A stretch of 47,466 nucleotides of DNA from Limnohabitans sp. (GTDB lineage: Bacteria > Bacteroidota > Bacteroidia > Flavobacteriales > Flavobacteriaceae). The stretch is taken from positions 1 to 47,466 of the forward strand of contig JASGCW010000026.1 of the NCBI GenBank assembly GCA_030053945.1, in the 5' to 3' direction. The translations under genes and the position numbers were made by a program. This document shows, one piece after another, positions 26,588-33,587 of the stretch; the stretch's first letter is position 1; the number at the start of each line of letters is the position of its first letter. The notes beneath the pieces were generated by a model. It was given only the letters and a program-made list of their open reading frames with translations. It searched no databases and was not told the DNA's origin.

Positions 26588-27353
26588 TTAAATCCCAAGT
26601 ATTTAGTTGTTGTATTGCATAATGAGCCGTTAAATCAAACTGAACTGGAACAACAGAAATATAATTATTTTTAAGTGCCCATTCGTCTGTATCTTCTCCT
26701 TTGTCAAGATTTACAAAATCTCCTGCCAGCCAATAATATTCTTTCCCAAATGGAGATACTCTTTTGTCAAATTTTTCTTCGTATTTTGCTTTGGCTTGTC
26801 GGCAAATTTTGATTCCTTTTATTTCTTCTTTTGCGACTTTTGGAAAATTCACATTTAGTACTACTCCTTCGGGTAAACCATTTTGCAAAACATTTGATAA
26901 AATAGTTTTAAGATGTTCTCGAATAGGTTCAAAATTAGCATTCCATGAAAAATCTGCCAGTGAAAATCCTATAGACGGAATGCCTTCTATTCCTGCTTCG
27001 ATGGCAGCACTCATAGTACCAGAATAGATAACATTTATAGAAGCATTAGATCCGTGATTTATACCTGAAATGCACAAATCTATTTTTTCTTTTATTATCT
27101 CGTTTTTGGCAATTTTAACACAATCAGCAGGGGTGCCCGAACAGTTGTATTCAAGTATTTCATCTCCTTCTTTAGAAATTTTATTTACATATAAGGTGCT
27201 ATTTACTGTAATAGCGTGACCCATCCCGCTTTGAGGGCTGTCTGGAGCAACAACTACAACAGAGCCTATTTCTTTTGCTACATCAATTAAAAATCTAATT
27301 CCAGGTGCTGTTATCCCGTCGTCGTTTGTAACTAAAATCAAAGGTTTTTTCAT
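26574..27353 (-). CDS. surE: 5'/3'-nucleotidase SurE
   Basis: A metal-dependent survival-protein family phosphatase acting on nucleoside monophosphates. The 259-residue protein begins LILVTNDDGITAPGIRFL (metal-binding Asp-Asp), with VVVAPDSPQSGMGHAIT, the motif SGINHGSNASINVIYSGTMSAA and the late FDLTAHYAIQQLNTW. Length is normal. It is the first gene of the minus-strand unit reading to lpxB and originally comEC. Confidence 0.96.
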   Translation of the reverse strand: MKKPLILVTNDDGITAPGIRFLIDVAKEIGSVVVVAPDSPQSGMGHAITVNSTLYVNKISKEGDEILEYNCSGTPADCVKIAKNEIIKEKIDLCISGINHGSNASINVIYSGTMSAAIEAGIEGIPSIGFSLADFSWNANFEPIREHLKTILSNVLQNGLPEGVVLNVNFPKVAKEEIKGIKICRQAKAKYEEKFDKRVSPFGKEYYWLAGDFVNLDKGEDTDEWALKNNYISVVPVQFDLTAHYAIQQLNTWDLNEKN

Positions 27354-27457
27354 ACTTCAAAGTAAAATAATTTATTCAAAATAAGCATTGCTAAACTACA
27401 TAAATTATTTTGTACACATTTTTTTATTTCTTTAACAAAAATTTAAATCCGTCAAAG

Positions 27458-27465
27458 TATCTTTG
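27458..27465 (+). promoter_or_regulatory. candidate -7 box of the tail-specific protease gene
   Basis: TATCTTTG, a perfect TAnnTTTG match, 32 bases upstream of the ATG at 27498. No clear TTG -33 element is visible. Confidence 0.45.
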
Positions 27466-27497
27466 GCACAATTTTTTTAAGTACTTTAGTAATCGTT

Positions 27498-29675
27498 ATG
27501 GAATTAATTTGGAATTATATGAGAAAGAATTATAAAGTTATCTTAGCTGCTGTTGCCTTGTCGGCTACATTATGGAGTTTTATTCCAAAAAGTAAAGGAG
27601 TTGATCCTGAAAAAGACAGAGTTCTTATCGACTTGATTACCCTGGTTATTGAAAAAGGACATTATGATCCAGCAAGGATGGATGATGAATTTTCCAAGAA
27701 AGTATATAATAATTATATTGATGCACTAGATCCCTCTAAACGATTTTTCGTGCAAGGTGACATTGATGAATTTAAAAGATATGAGACCGAAATTGATGAT
27801 ATAATTCGTAACAGAGACTTGAGTTTCTTTAACCTTACGTTTGAACGTGTTCAAAAGCGTATGCAGGAGGCTAAAGTGATTTATAAAGGATTTAGTGAAA
27901 AAGCATTCGATTTTAATACAGACGAAACCATTAATGTTGATTCTGAAAAAAATGTATTTGCAAAGAATTATTCAGAATTAAAAAACAGATGGAGAGAACA
28001 AATAAAACTTTCTATCCTAGCTTCAATAGTTGATAAGCAAAAAATAGAAACTGATAAAGCTAAAAATGATCCAAAGTATGTTCAAAAAACATTTGAGCAA
28101 CTTGAAAAAGAATCCAGAGAATCTACAATAAAATCCTTGAATGAATATTTTGATTTTATTAGTGATTTAGACAAACAAAATTGGTTTGAAGTTTTCATCA
28201 ACGCTTTTGTAACGCAGTATGATCCACACACTTTTTATTTTGCTCCAGAAGAAAAAGAAAAATTTGATATTAGTATGAGTGGAAAATTAGAAGGTATTGG
28301 TGCTCGTTTACAAAAGAAAAATGATATGACTGAGATTTCTGAGCTTATCTCAGGGGGGCCAGCTTGGAGAAGCAAAGAATTAGAACAAGGTGATTTAATT
28401 ATAAAAGTTGCACAAGGTAATAGCGAGCCTGTAGAAGTTGTGGGGATGCGTCTTGATGATGTTGTTAAAAAAGTCAAAGGTCCAAAAGGCACCGAAGTTA
28501 GACTAACGGTAAAAAAAGTAGATGGGTCTATAAAAGTAATTTCACTAAAAAGAGACATAGTTGAAATTGAAGAGACTTATGCAAAATCAAGCACAGTTGA
28601 GAAAAATGGCGTAAAATATGGTGTAATCTATTTACCTAAATTCTACATCGATTTTAATGATGATAATGGTAGAGATGCAGCAAAAGACATTGCGAGCGAG
28701 ATTGAAAAATTAAAAAAATCTGGCGTTCAAGGAATCGTTATGGATTTAAGAGATAACGGTGGAGGTTCTTTAAAAACGGTTGTAGATATGGTCGGTTTGT
28801 TTATCAAAGAAGGACCTGTTGTTCAAGTAAAATCAGCTGCTGGTAAAAAAGAAGTATATTACGACCATAATTCAAAAGTACAATGGGATGGACCACTGGT
28901 GGTTTTGCAAAATAATTTTTCAGCTTCAGCTTCAGAAATATTTGCGGCTGCAATTCAAGATTATAAAAGAGGAATTATAATTGGAAGTAAGCAGTCATAT
29001 GGAAAAGGGACTGTGCAAAATGTTTTTGATTTAGACCAATTAGTAAAAGAAAATAATTTTGGAAGTTTTGGTTCCTTAAAAATCACTATGCAAAAGTTTT
29101 ATAGAATCAATGGAGGTTCTACGCAACTTGAAGGAGTATCGAGTGATATTGTTATCCCAGATCGTTATTCTTATATTAAAATAGGTGAAAGAGATGTAGA
29201 TAACGCAATGCCATGGGATAAAATAGATCCAGCTACTTATCAGCCAGCCTCTTCAATTATAAATTTTGAGAATATAGTTTTCAATAGTAAAAAGAGAATA
29301 GCAGAGAATCCACAATTTAAATTAATTGATGAAAACGCTAAATGGATTAATGATAGAAAAGAAGATAATGTAGTAAGTTTAAATTTGGATAAATTTAAAG
29401 CAGAGCAAGCTAAAATTGAAGAATCAACCAAGAAGTTTAAAGCAATCACAAGTTATTCTAATCAGTTGAAGTTTCAATCATTACCAGATGAGATAGAGCA
29501 AATTAAAAAAGACACTGTTTTAGGTCGAAAAAGACAAGATTGGCACGAGACAATGTCTAAAGATGCATATGTTGATGAAGCATTGAATGTTTTAGCAGAT
29601 TTAAAGAAAAAAACCAATATCGATGCACCTAAATTAACAGCTTTAAAGACCAATAAAAAAATGGTGAAATCTTAA
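27498..29675 (+). CDS. carboxy-terminal processing (tail-specific) protease, S41 family
   Basis: A periplasmic Prc/Tsp-like protease that trims or degrades proteins from their C-termini. The 725-residue protein has an N-terminal signal or anchor (KVILAAVALSATLWSFIP), a helical N-terminal domain, a PDZ domain (about 255-345, beginning SGKLEGIGARL), and the S41 core with MDLRDNGGGSL and NNFSASASEIFAAAIQDYKRG, which holds the catalytic Ser, followed by SKQSYGKGTVQ with the catalytic Lys. A C-terminal Prc-type tail domain follows. An alternative start at 27519 (MRKNYKV) would also keep the signal peptide. A perfect hairpin terminator follows. Confidence 0.94.
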   Translation: MELIWNYMRKNYKVILAAVALSATLWSFIPKSKGVDPEKDRVLIDLITLVIEKGHYDPARMDDEFSKKVYNNYIDALDPSKRFFVQGDIDEFKRYETEIDDIIRNRDLSFFNLTFERVQKRMQEAKVIYKGFSEKAFDFNTDETINVDSEKNVFAKNYSELKNRWREQIKLSILASIVDKQKIETDKAKNDPKYVQKTFEQLEKESRESTIKSLNEYFDFISDLDKQNWFEVFINAFVTQYDPHTFYFAPEEKEKFDISMSGKLEGIGARLQKKNDMTEISELISGGPAWRSKELEQGDLIIKVAQGNSEPVEVVGMRLDDVVKKVKGPKGTEVRLTVKKVDGSIKVISLKRDIVEIEETYAKSSTVEKNGVKYGVIYLPKFYIDFNDDNGRDAAKDIASEIEKLKKSGVQGIVMDLRDNGGGSLKTVVDMVGLFIKEGPVVQVKSAAGKKEVYYDHNSKVQWDGPLVVLQNNFSASASEIFAAAIQDYKRGIIIGSKQSYGKGTVQNVFDLDQLVKENNFGSFGSLKITMQKFYRINGGSTQLEGVSSDIVIPDRYSYIKIGERDVDNAMPWDKIDPATYQPASSIINFENIVFNSKKRIAENPQFKLIDENAKWINDRKEDNVVSLNLDKFKAEQAKIEESTKKFKAITSYSNQLKFQSLPDEIEQIKKDTVLGRKRQDWHETMSKDAYVDEALNVLADLKKKTNIDAPKLTALKTNKKMVKS

Positions 29676-29699
29676 AAAATTTTATTTAATATTTTTAGT

Positions 29700-29735
29700 A
29701 AAATCCCAAATAAATTTATTTGGGATTTTGTTTTT
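29700..29735 (+). terminator. intrinsic terminator after the protease gene
   Basis: A perfect 30-bp palindrome, with arms of AAAATCCCAAATAAA and its complement, spans 29700-29729. It is followed on the plus strand by GTTTTT. Confidence 0.85.
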
Positions 29736-29758
29736 ATAGCAATAACTAAATTAGTTTG

Positions 29759-29766
29759 TAAATTTG
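29759..29766 (+). promoter_or_regulatory. candidate -7 box of thiL
   Basis: TAAATTTG matches TAnnTTTG and lies 17 bases before the thiL ATG. The nearest clear upstream TTG is about 28 bases away, longer than the usual spacing. Confidence 0.45.
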
Positions 29767-29783
29767 CACACAAATAAAGGAAA

Positions 29784-30830
29784 ATGATAGAAGATAAAAC
29801 TCCTCAACGAACAAGTATTGCGAAACTAGGTGAATTTGGATTGATAGAGCATTTAACAAAACATCTGGAAATAAATCAAAAATCTACTATTAAAGGAATA
29901 GGGGATGATGCTGCTATTTTAGATTTTAAGTCAAAAAAAACAGTTGTTTCGACCGATTTATTAGTTGAAGGTGTACACTTCGATTTGTCTTATGTGCCAT
30001 TGAAACATTTAGGATATAAGGCTATTGTTGTGAATTTGTCTGATATCTATGCAATGAATGCTATAGCTACTCAGGTAACTGTTTCAATAGCTGTTTCCAA
30101 TAGATTTCCTTTAGAAGCATTAGAAGAGTTGTATTCAGGAATAGCATTAGCAGCTAAACAATATAATGTAGATGTAGTGGGAGGTGATACAACTTCTTCG
30201 CAAAAAGGATTAATTATTTCTGTGACTGCAATAGGTGAAGTTGCTTCAAAAGAAATTGTATATAGAAATGGGGCAACAGAAAACGATTTGTTAGTGGTTT
30301 CGGGAGATCTTGGAGCTGCCTATATGGGCTTGCAGGTGCTGGAAAGAGAGAAGCAAGTTTTTCAAGTAAATCCTAACAACCAACCTGATTTAGATAATTA
30401 TACTTATTTGATTGAGCGTCAGCTTAAGCCTGAAGCACGTAGAGATGTACCTGAAATTTTAAAAGCTTTAGAGGTGCTGCCTACTTCGATGATTGATATT
30501 TCAGATGGTTTGTCTTCAGAGATTATGCATTTATGTAAACAATCTAATGTTGGATGTAATTTGTATGAAGAAAAACTTCCTTTAGATCCGCAATTTATTT
30601 CTGTTTGTGAAGAATTTAATATAGATTCTACAACAATAGCACTTAATGGTGGGGAGGATTATGAATTGCTATTCACTATCAAAATGGAAGATTTTGACAA
30701 AATTAAAGGTAACCCAAATTTTACTGTTATAGGTCATATGACAAATGTGAATGAAGGAACTCATCTTGTTACAAGGGCGAATACTAAAATAGAATTGAAA
30801 GCAAGAGGGTGGAATGCTTTAGAGGATTAA
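29784..30830 (+). CDS. thiL: thiamine-monophosphate kinase
   Basis: Phosphorylates thiamine monophosphate to thiamine pyrophosphate with ATP, the last step of cofactor synthesis. The 348-residue PurM-fold protein has FGLIEHLTKH, GIGDDAAIL (metal-binding Asp pair, about residues 41-49), STDLLVEGVHFDL, VVGGDTTSSQKGL and NGGEDYELLF, all typical. It ends with a 4-bp convergent overlap with the FtsX-type permease gene. No other thiamine genes are nearby. Confidence 0.95.
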   Translation: MIEDKTPQRTSIAKLGEFGLIEHLTKHLEINQKSTIKGIGDDAAILDFKSKKTVVSTDLLVEGVHFDLSYVPLKHLGYKAIVVNLSDIYAMNAIATQVTVSIAVSNRFPLEALEELYSGIALAAKQYNVDVVGGDTTSSQKGLIISVTAIGEVASKEIVYRNGATENDLLVVSGDLGAAYMGLQVLEREKQVFQVNPNNQPDLDNYTYLIERQLKPEARRDVPEILKALEVLPTSMIDISDGLSSEIMHLCKQSNVGCNLYEEKLPLDPQFISVCEEFNIDSTTIALNGGEDYELLFTIKMEDFDKIKGNPNFTVIGHMTNVNEGTHLVTRANTKIELKARGWNALED

Positions 30831-32032
30831 TCGTTTAGTAAATTTTTACTTACCCTACTACTTGCAATCAAGGAAGCAAGAAAACCTAATATTAGAATTG
30901 TTGCAAACACAATTAATGTGTTTTTTATGGTTATTTTGACAGGATAAGCAAGCGAATCTGTGATCATTATTAATTTGTATTCTTGTTGAATTAAAACCAA
31001 AATAAATCCTAGAGAAATGCCTATTAATCCTCCAATAAGGGTAGTTAGGCTTCCTTGAAATAAAAATATTTTTCGTAAGTTATTGACAGAAACACCAAGA
31101 TTTTCTAAAGTTTTTAAGTTGTGTTTTTTGTCAATAATCATCATTATGATGGCGCCTGCCAGTGTGAATAAAGTCATAATGATAACTAAAGTAAAAATAA
31201 GATAAATAGCAGTGTTTTCTGTGTTTAGCATTTTGTGCAAACTATCATTTTGCTGCATTCTAGTTTTTACCTTGATTGTATTTTTAAAAAGTGATTGAAG
31301 ATTAGTAATTACTTTGTCTTCATTAGCTAATGAGTCAAGTTTTATTTCTATTCCTGTGACTTGATTAGATTTGTATTGTAAAAGTTCTTGGGCTAATTCT
31401 AAACTAGTAAAGACATATTTGGAATCTAATTCTTCTTCGTTGAAGGCATAGATTCCTATAGGTATAATTTCCGATTTATTAAAAGCTTCATCAGGATTGT
31501 CTATGGTTCCTTTACCTGGCTTAGGTACAAAAACTTCAAATGCATTATCAAAATCAAATAAACCTAAGGATAATTTTTGTGAAATACCGTTTCCTATAAC
31601 AACTTGTGGTGTTCCGGATGAAATCCATCTGCCTTGAAAAATAGATTTGTCCATTTTGTTGACTAATCCAAATTGATTGTCAACACCTTTAATATACGCT
31701 ACTTGTTCTTTGTTTTTATATGTAAACAATGCTTTTTCTTCAACAACAGTACTGTAAAATTTAATGCCTGAAACTTTTTGTAAAGCTTTTTTTTGATAGT
31801 CAGAGATTAAAATTGTTTTTCCTTTTTCGGGTAAAACTTTCAAATCAGGATCAAAATCATTGCTAAATGACAAACTAAAATCTCGTAATCCACTAAAGAC
31901 TGAAAGTACTACAAATAAAGCTAATGAACCTACAATTATGCCTATTGAAGCGATGCCTGTTATGATGTTAATAGCATTGTTTTTGCTTAAAGTAAGCAGG
32001 TATCTTTTTGCTATGTAAAAAGGAAAATTCAA
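30827..32032 (-). CDS. FtsX/LolC-type ABC transporter permease
   Basis: A 401-residue permease with the LolC/E and MacB layout: one N-terminal helix (about 22-48, preceded by FYIAKRYLL), a large periplasmic domain (about 50-270) and three C-terminal helices in the FtsX domain (about 275-303, 320-350 and 370-392). The motif KKHNLKTLENLGVS matches the conserved cytoplasmic coupling segment. In Flavobacteriia such a gene is usually annotated as an ABC permease related to lipoprotein release; no ATPase gene is adjacent, so its partner lies elsewhere. It starts 3 bp after rbfA and is probably co-transcribed with it. Confidence 0.88.
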   Translation of the reverse strand: MNFPFYIAKRYLLTLSKNNAINIITGIASIGIIVGSLALFVVLSVFSGLRDFSLSFSNDFDPDLKVLPEKGKTILISDYQKKALQKVSGIKFYSTVVEEKALFTYKNKEQVAYIKGVDNQFGLVNKMDKSIFQGRWISSGTPQVVIGNGISQKLSLGLFDFDNAFEVFVPKPGKGTIDNPDEAFNKSEIIPIGIYAFNEEELDSKYVFTSLELAQELLQYKSNQVTGIEIKLDSLANEDKVITNLQSLFKNTIKVKTRMQQNDSLHKMLNTENTAIYLIFTLVIIMTLFTLAGAIIMMIIDKKHNLKTLENLGVSVNNLRKIFLFQGSLTTLIGGLIGISLGFILVLIQQEYKLIMITDSLAYPVKITIKNTLIVFATILILGFLASLIASSRVSKNLLND

Positions 32033-32034
32033 GA

Positions 32035-32427
32035 TTAAGATTTCTTTCTTCTTTCTAGTAAATCTGGATTCTCAATAGGGTTCTCTTTTCCAGAAAGCGC
32101 ATTGTCAATTTTTTCAATGTAATCTAAACTATCGTCAATGTAAAAAATTAAATTAGGTACTTTACGCAATTGTAATTTTACTCTTTGAGATAAATCGTGC
32201 TTAATAAGAGGAGTGTTTGATTTTATGGCAATCAAAATTTCTTCTGCTTTGCTTTGCGGAAAAACACTTAAAAATACTTTTGCGATAGACAAATCTGAAG
32301 TTACACTAACTTTAGATACAGAAATAACAAGGTTTGAAATTCCATTTTTGCGGACTTCACCTTGAAGAATATCAACTAAATCTTTTTGTATTACACTGCC
32401 TATCTTTTTCTGTCTATTTGTTTCCAT
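32035..32427 (-). CDS. rbfA: 30S ribosome-binding factor RbfA
   Basis: A small KH-fold protein assisting maturation of the 16S rRNA 5' end in the 30S subunit. The 130-residue protein starts METNRQKKIGSVIQKDLVDIL, has the middle segment VISVSKVSVTSDLSIAKVFLSVFP and LRKVPNLIFYIDDSLDYIEKID, which are family hallmarks. A promoter candidate with both elements lies immediately upstream on the minus strand, overlapping that of the divergent epimerase gene. Confidence 0.95.
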   Translation of the reverse strand: METNRQKKIGSVIQKDLVDILQGEVRKNGISNLVISVSKVSVTSDLSIAKVFLSVFPQSKAEEILIAIKSNTPLIKHDLSQRVKLQLRKVPNLIFYIDDSLDYIEKIDNALSGKENPIENPDLLERRKKS

Positions 32428-32431
32428 AGTG

Positions 32432-32463
32432 CAAAAATACGATTTTTAGTTGTAAACTCACAA
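32432..32463 (-). promoter_or_regulatory. candidate rbfA promoter
   Basis: Read on the minus strand: TTG (32463-32461), a 21-nt spacer, then TATTTTTG (32439-32432), four bases before the rbfA ATG. Both elements fit the Bacteroidota TTG/TAnnTTTG pattern. Confidence 0.45.
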
Positions 32464-32465
32464 AG

Positions 32466-32492
32466 TTGTAAACTTTCAATGTTTTATATTTG
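32466..32492 (+). promoter_or_regulatory. candidate promoter of the epimerase gene
   Basis: TTG at 32466-32468, a 16-nt spacer, then TATATTTG at 32485-32492, 20 bases before the ATG at 32513. The region carries GTTGTAAACT twice, 18 bp apart. Confidence 0.5.
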
Positions 32493-32512
32493 CAAAATCA
32501 ATAGTAACTTTT

Positions 32513-32917
32513 ATGAGAAAAATTGAGCATATAGGTATAGCGGTAAAGAACTTGCAAGAATCTAATTTAATTTTTGAAAAACTTTTTGGTGCTCCAGCAT
32601 ATAAAGAAGAGGCTGTAGAAAGCGAAGGGGTCAAAACATCTTTTTTTATGAATGGGCCAAATAAAATAGAGTTGTTAGAAGCAACTAATCCTGAAAGTCC
32701 AATAGCAAAATTCATAGAAAAAAAAGGAGAAGGGATTCATCATATAGCTTTTGATGTAGAAAACATCTATTCAGAGATTGAAAGATTAAAAAAAGAAGGA
32801 TTCGTAGTTTTGAATGAAATTCCTAAGAAAGGAGCTGATAATAAACTTGTTGCATTCTTACATCCAAAAAGCACTAATGGGGTATTAGTAGAATTATGTC
32901 AAGAAATTGCAGAATAA
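32513..32917 (+). CDS. mce: methylmalonyl-CoA epimerase
   Basis: Interconverts the (R) and (S) forms of methylmalonyl-CoA, linking propionyl-CoA carboxylation and methylmalonyl-CoA mutase. The 134-residue glyoxalase-fold protein has IEHIGIAVKNLQES with the first metal-ligand His, KIELLEAT, GIHHIAFDVENI with the second His, and the C-terminal GVLVELCQE with the metal-ligand Glu. Length is typical. No mutase genes are near, so it is transcribed alone. Confidence 0.94.
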   Translation: MRKIEHIGIAVKNLQESNLIFEKLFGAPAYKEEAVESEGVKTSFFMNGPNKIELLEATNPESPIAKFIEKKGEGIHHIAFDVENIYSEIERLKKEGFVVLNEIPKKGADNKLVAFLHPKSTNGVLVELCQEIAE

Positions 32918-32919
32918 TT

Positions 32920-32949
32920 TTGAAGAAGTAAAAAAATGTAGTAATATTG
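32920..32949 (+). promoter_or_regulatory. candidate promoter of the CAU tRNA
   Basis: TTG at 32920-32922, a 19-nt spacer, then TAATATTG at 32942-32949 (one mismatch to TAnnTTTG), about 54 bases before the mature tRNA 5' end. Confidence 0.45.
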
Positions 32950-33002
32950 CAACCTCAAAACAAAGCAACCGCTTTTTTTGAGATGTTTTGAAAGCCAAAA
33001 CT

Positions 33003-33076
33003 GGTCCTATAGCTCAGTTGGTTAGAGCACCTGACTCATAATCAGGTGGTCCCTGGTTCGAGCCCAGGTGGGACCA
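33003..33076 (+). tRNA. tRNA with CAU anticodon (Ile2 or elongator Met)
   Basis: A complete 74-nt cloverleaf: acceptor GGTCCTA / TGGGACC with discriminator A, D arm AGCTCAGTTGGTTAGAGC, anticodon stem CCTGA / TCAGG with loop CTCATAA (CAT at 33037-33039), and T arm CCTGG / CCAGG. CCA is not encoded. Acceptor pairs C4-G69 and C5-G68 match those recognised by TilS in E. coli tRNA-Ile2, so a lysidine-modified isoleucine tRNA is somewhat favoured over elongator methionine; this is inference. A second, disrupted copy of its 3' three-quarters lies at 33416-33496. Confidence 0.95.
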
Positions 33077-33156
33077 CACTAAAATCAAGCCTTACAGAAA
33101 TGTGAGGCTTTTTTGTTATGTTATGGAAGAAATAGGTTGTTACATTATATATTCTG
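33022..33156. repeat. direct repeat unit 1: tRNA 3' part, terminator, GIY-YIG start
   Basis: This 135-bp segment is repeated at 33416-33576. Apart from two 13-bp net insertions in the tRNA part of the second copy, the copies align without gaps and with few substitutions. The unit runs from the D loop of the tRNA, through the terminator, to codon 11 of the GIY-YIG gene. Confidence 0.9.
33087..33114 (+). terminator. intrinsic terminator after the tRNA
   Basis: Stem AAGCCTTACA / TGTGAGGCTT with GAAA loop, then six T residues. It lies only nine bases before the GIY-YIG gene start and would limit its transcription from the tRNA promoter. Confidence 0.85.
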
Positions 33157-33419
33157 AGAAATTAGGGAAATATTATATAGGAGTAAGTCAAGAAAATTTA
33201 AAGCAGCGAATAACAAATCATAATTCGTCGTTTTATGGAAAAGACAAATTTACTTCTGTTGCGGATGATTGGGAATTAAAGTTGTTTATCAAAACAGAAA
33301 ATTTTGCACACGCTATTCGGATAGAAAGAAAGCTAAAATCGATGAAGAGTAAAGTTTACATAGAGAATCTTATGAAGTATCCTGAACTTGTTGAGAAGAT
33401 TTACAATCAAACAAATTAG
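33123..33419 (+). CDS. small GIY-YIG nuclease-family protein
   Basis: A 98-residue single-domain protein: CYIIYSEKLGKYYIGVSQ supplies the GIY and YIG motifs, followed by LKQRITNHN with the conserved Arg and IRIERKLKSMK with the metal-binding Glu. It resembles the free-standing UPF0213/YhbQ-like GIY-YIG proteins, of unclear cellular role. The ATG at 33123 is chosen over a GTG at 33102, which lies inside the tRNA terminator hairpin. There is no visible promoter of its own. Its TAG stop (33417-33419) is contributed by the tRNA-derived repeat, TTAGAGCACC, that begins at 33416. The gene is thus exactly bracketed by a tRNA and a partial tRNA copy, as in a minimal integrated element. Confidence 0.85.
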   Translation: MEEIGCYIIYSEKLGKYYIGVSQENLKQRITNHNSSFYGKDKFTSVADDWELKLFIKTENFAHAIRIERKLKSMKSKVYIENLMKYPELVEKIYNQTN

Positions 33420-33431
33420 AGCACCTGACTC

Positions 33432-33449
33432 TCCCGAAAGCTTTCGGGA
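33432..33449. repeat. 18-bp palindrome in the anticodon loop of the tRNA copy
   Basis: TCCCGAAAGCTTTCGGGA is a perfect palindrome replacing bases 4-7 of the anticodon loop plus the first base of the 3' stem strand. Its ends, TCCCGA...TCGGGA, are shared with the palindrome at 33467-33484. Confidence 0.9.
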
Positions 33450-33466
33450 CAGGTGGTCCCTGGTTC

Positions 33467-33484
33467 TCCCGATGGTTATCGGGA
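33467..33484. repeat. 18-bp palindrome in the T loop of the tRNA copy
   Basis: TCCCGATGGTTATCGGGA has 7-bp inverted arms around a GGTT centre. It replaces bases 4-7 of the T loop plus the first base of the 3' stem strand, the same register as the palindrome in the anticodon arm. Confidence 0.9.
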
Positions 33485-33506
33485 CAGGTGGGACCACACT
33501 AAAATC

Positions 33507-33534
33507 AAGCCTTATAGCAATGTGAGGCTTTTTT
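33507..33534 (+). terminator. second copy of the tRNA terminator
   Basis: AAGCCTTATA / TGTGAGGCTT (two G-U pairs) with loop GCAA and a six-T tail. It is the duplicate of 33087-33114; the stem is kept despite three base changes. Confidence 0.75.
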
Positions 33535-33542
33535 GTTTTGTT

Positions 33543-33587
33543 ATGGAAGAAATAGGTTGTTGTATTATATATTCTGGCTCAAGCTAA
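33543..33587 (+). pseudogene. 5' fragment of a second GIY-YIG gene
   Basis: This encodes MEEIGCCIIYSGSS then TAA. The first 11 codons match the intact gene at 33123 (MEEIGCYIIYS) with one amino-acid change; the rest is lost. The break falls at ATTCTGGCTCAAGC (33571-33584), which recurs as ATTCTAGGCTCAAGC at 33644-33658, so a deletion or replacement may have used that short repeat. Confidence 0.75.

Larger units (their letters stand above)
33416..33496 (+). pseudogene. partial tRNA copy disrupted by two palindromes
   Basis: It matches the tRNA from the D loop (33022) to the discriminator base, lacking the 5' acceptor strand and most of the D arm. In the anticodon arm five bases (ATAAT) are replaced by the 18-bp palindrome at 33432-33449. 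In the T arm five bases (GAGCC) are replaced by the 18-bp imperfect palindrome at 33467-33484. It cannot make a functional tRNA. The terminator hairpin downstream (33507-33534) is retained. Confidence 0.9.

Noticed and set aside
33102..33122. GTG start at 33102 for the GIY-YIG gene
   Set aside because: It lies in the 3' arm of the tRNA terminator and adds residues (RLFCYV) that precede the conserved MEEIGCYIIYS start shared by both copies.
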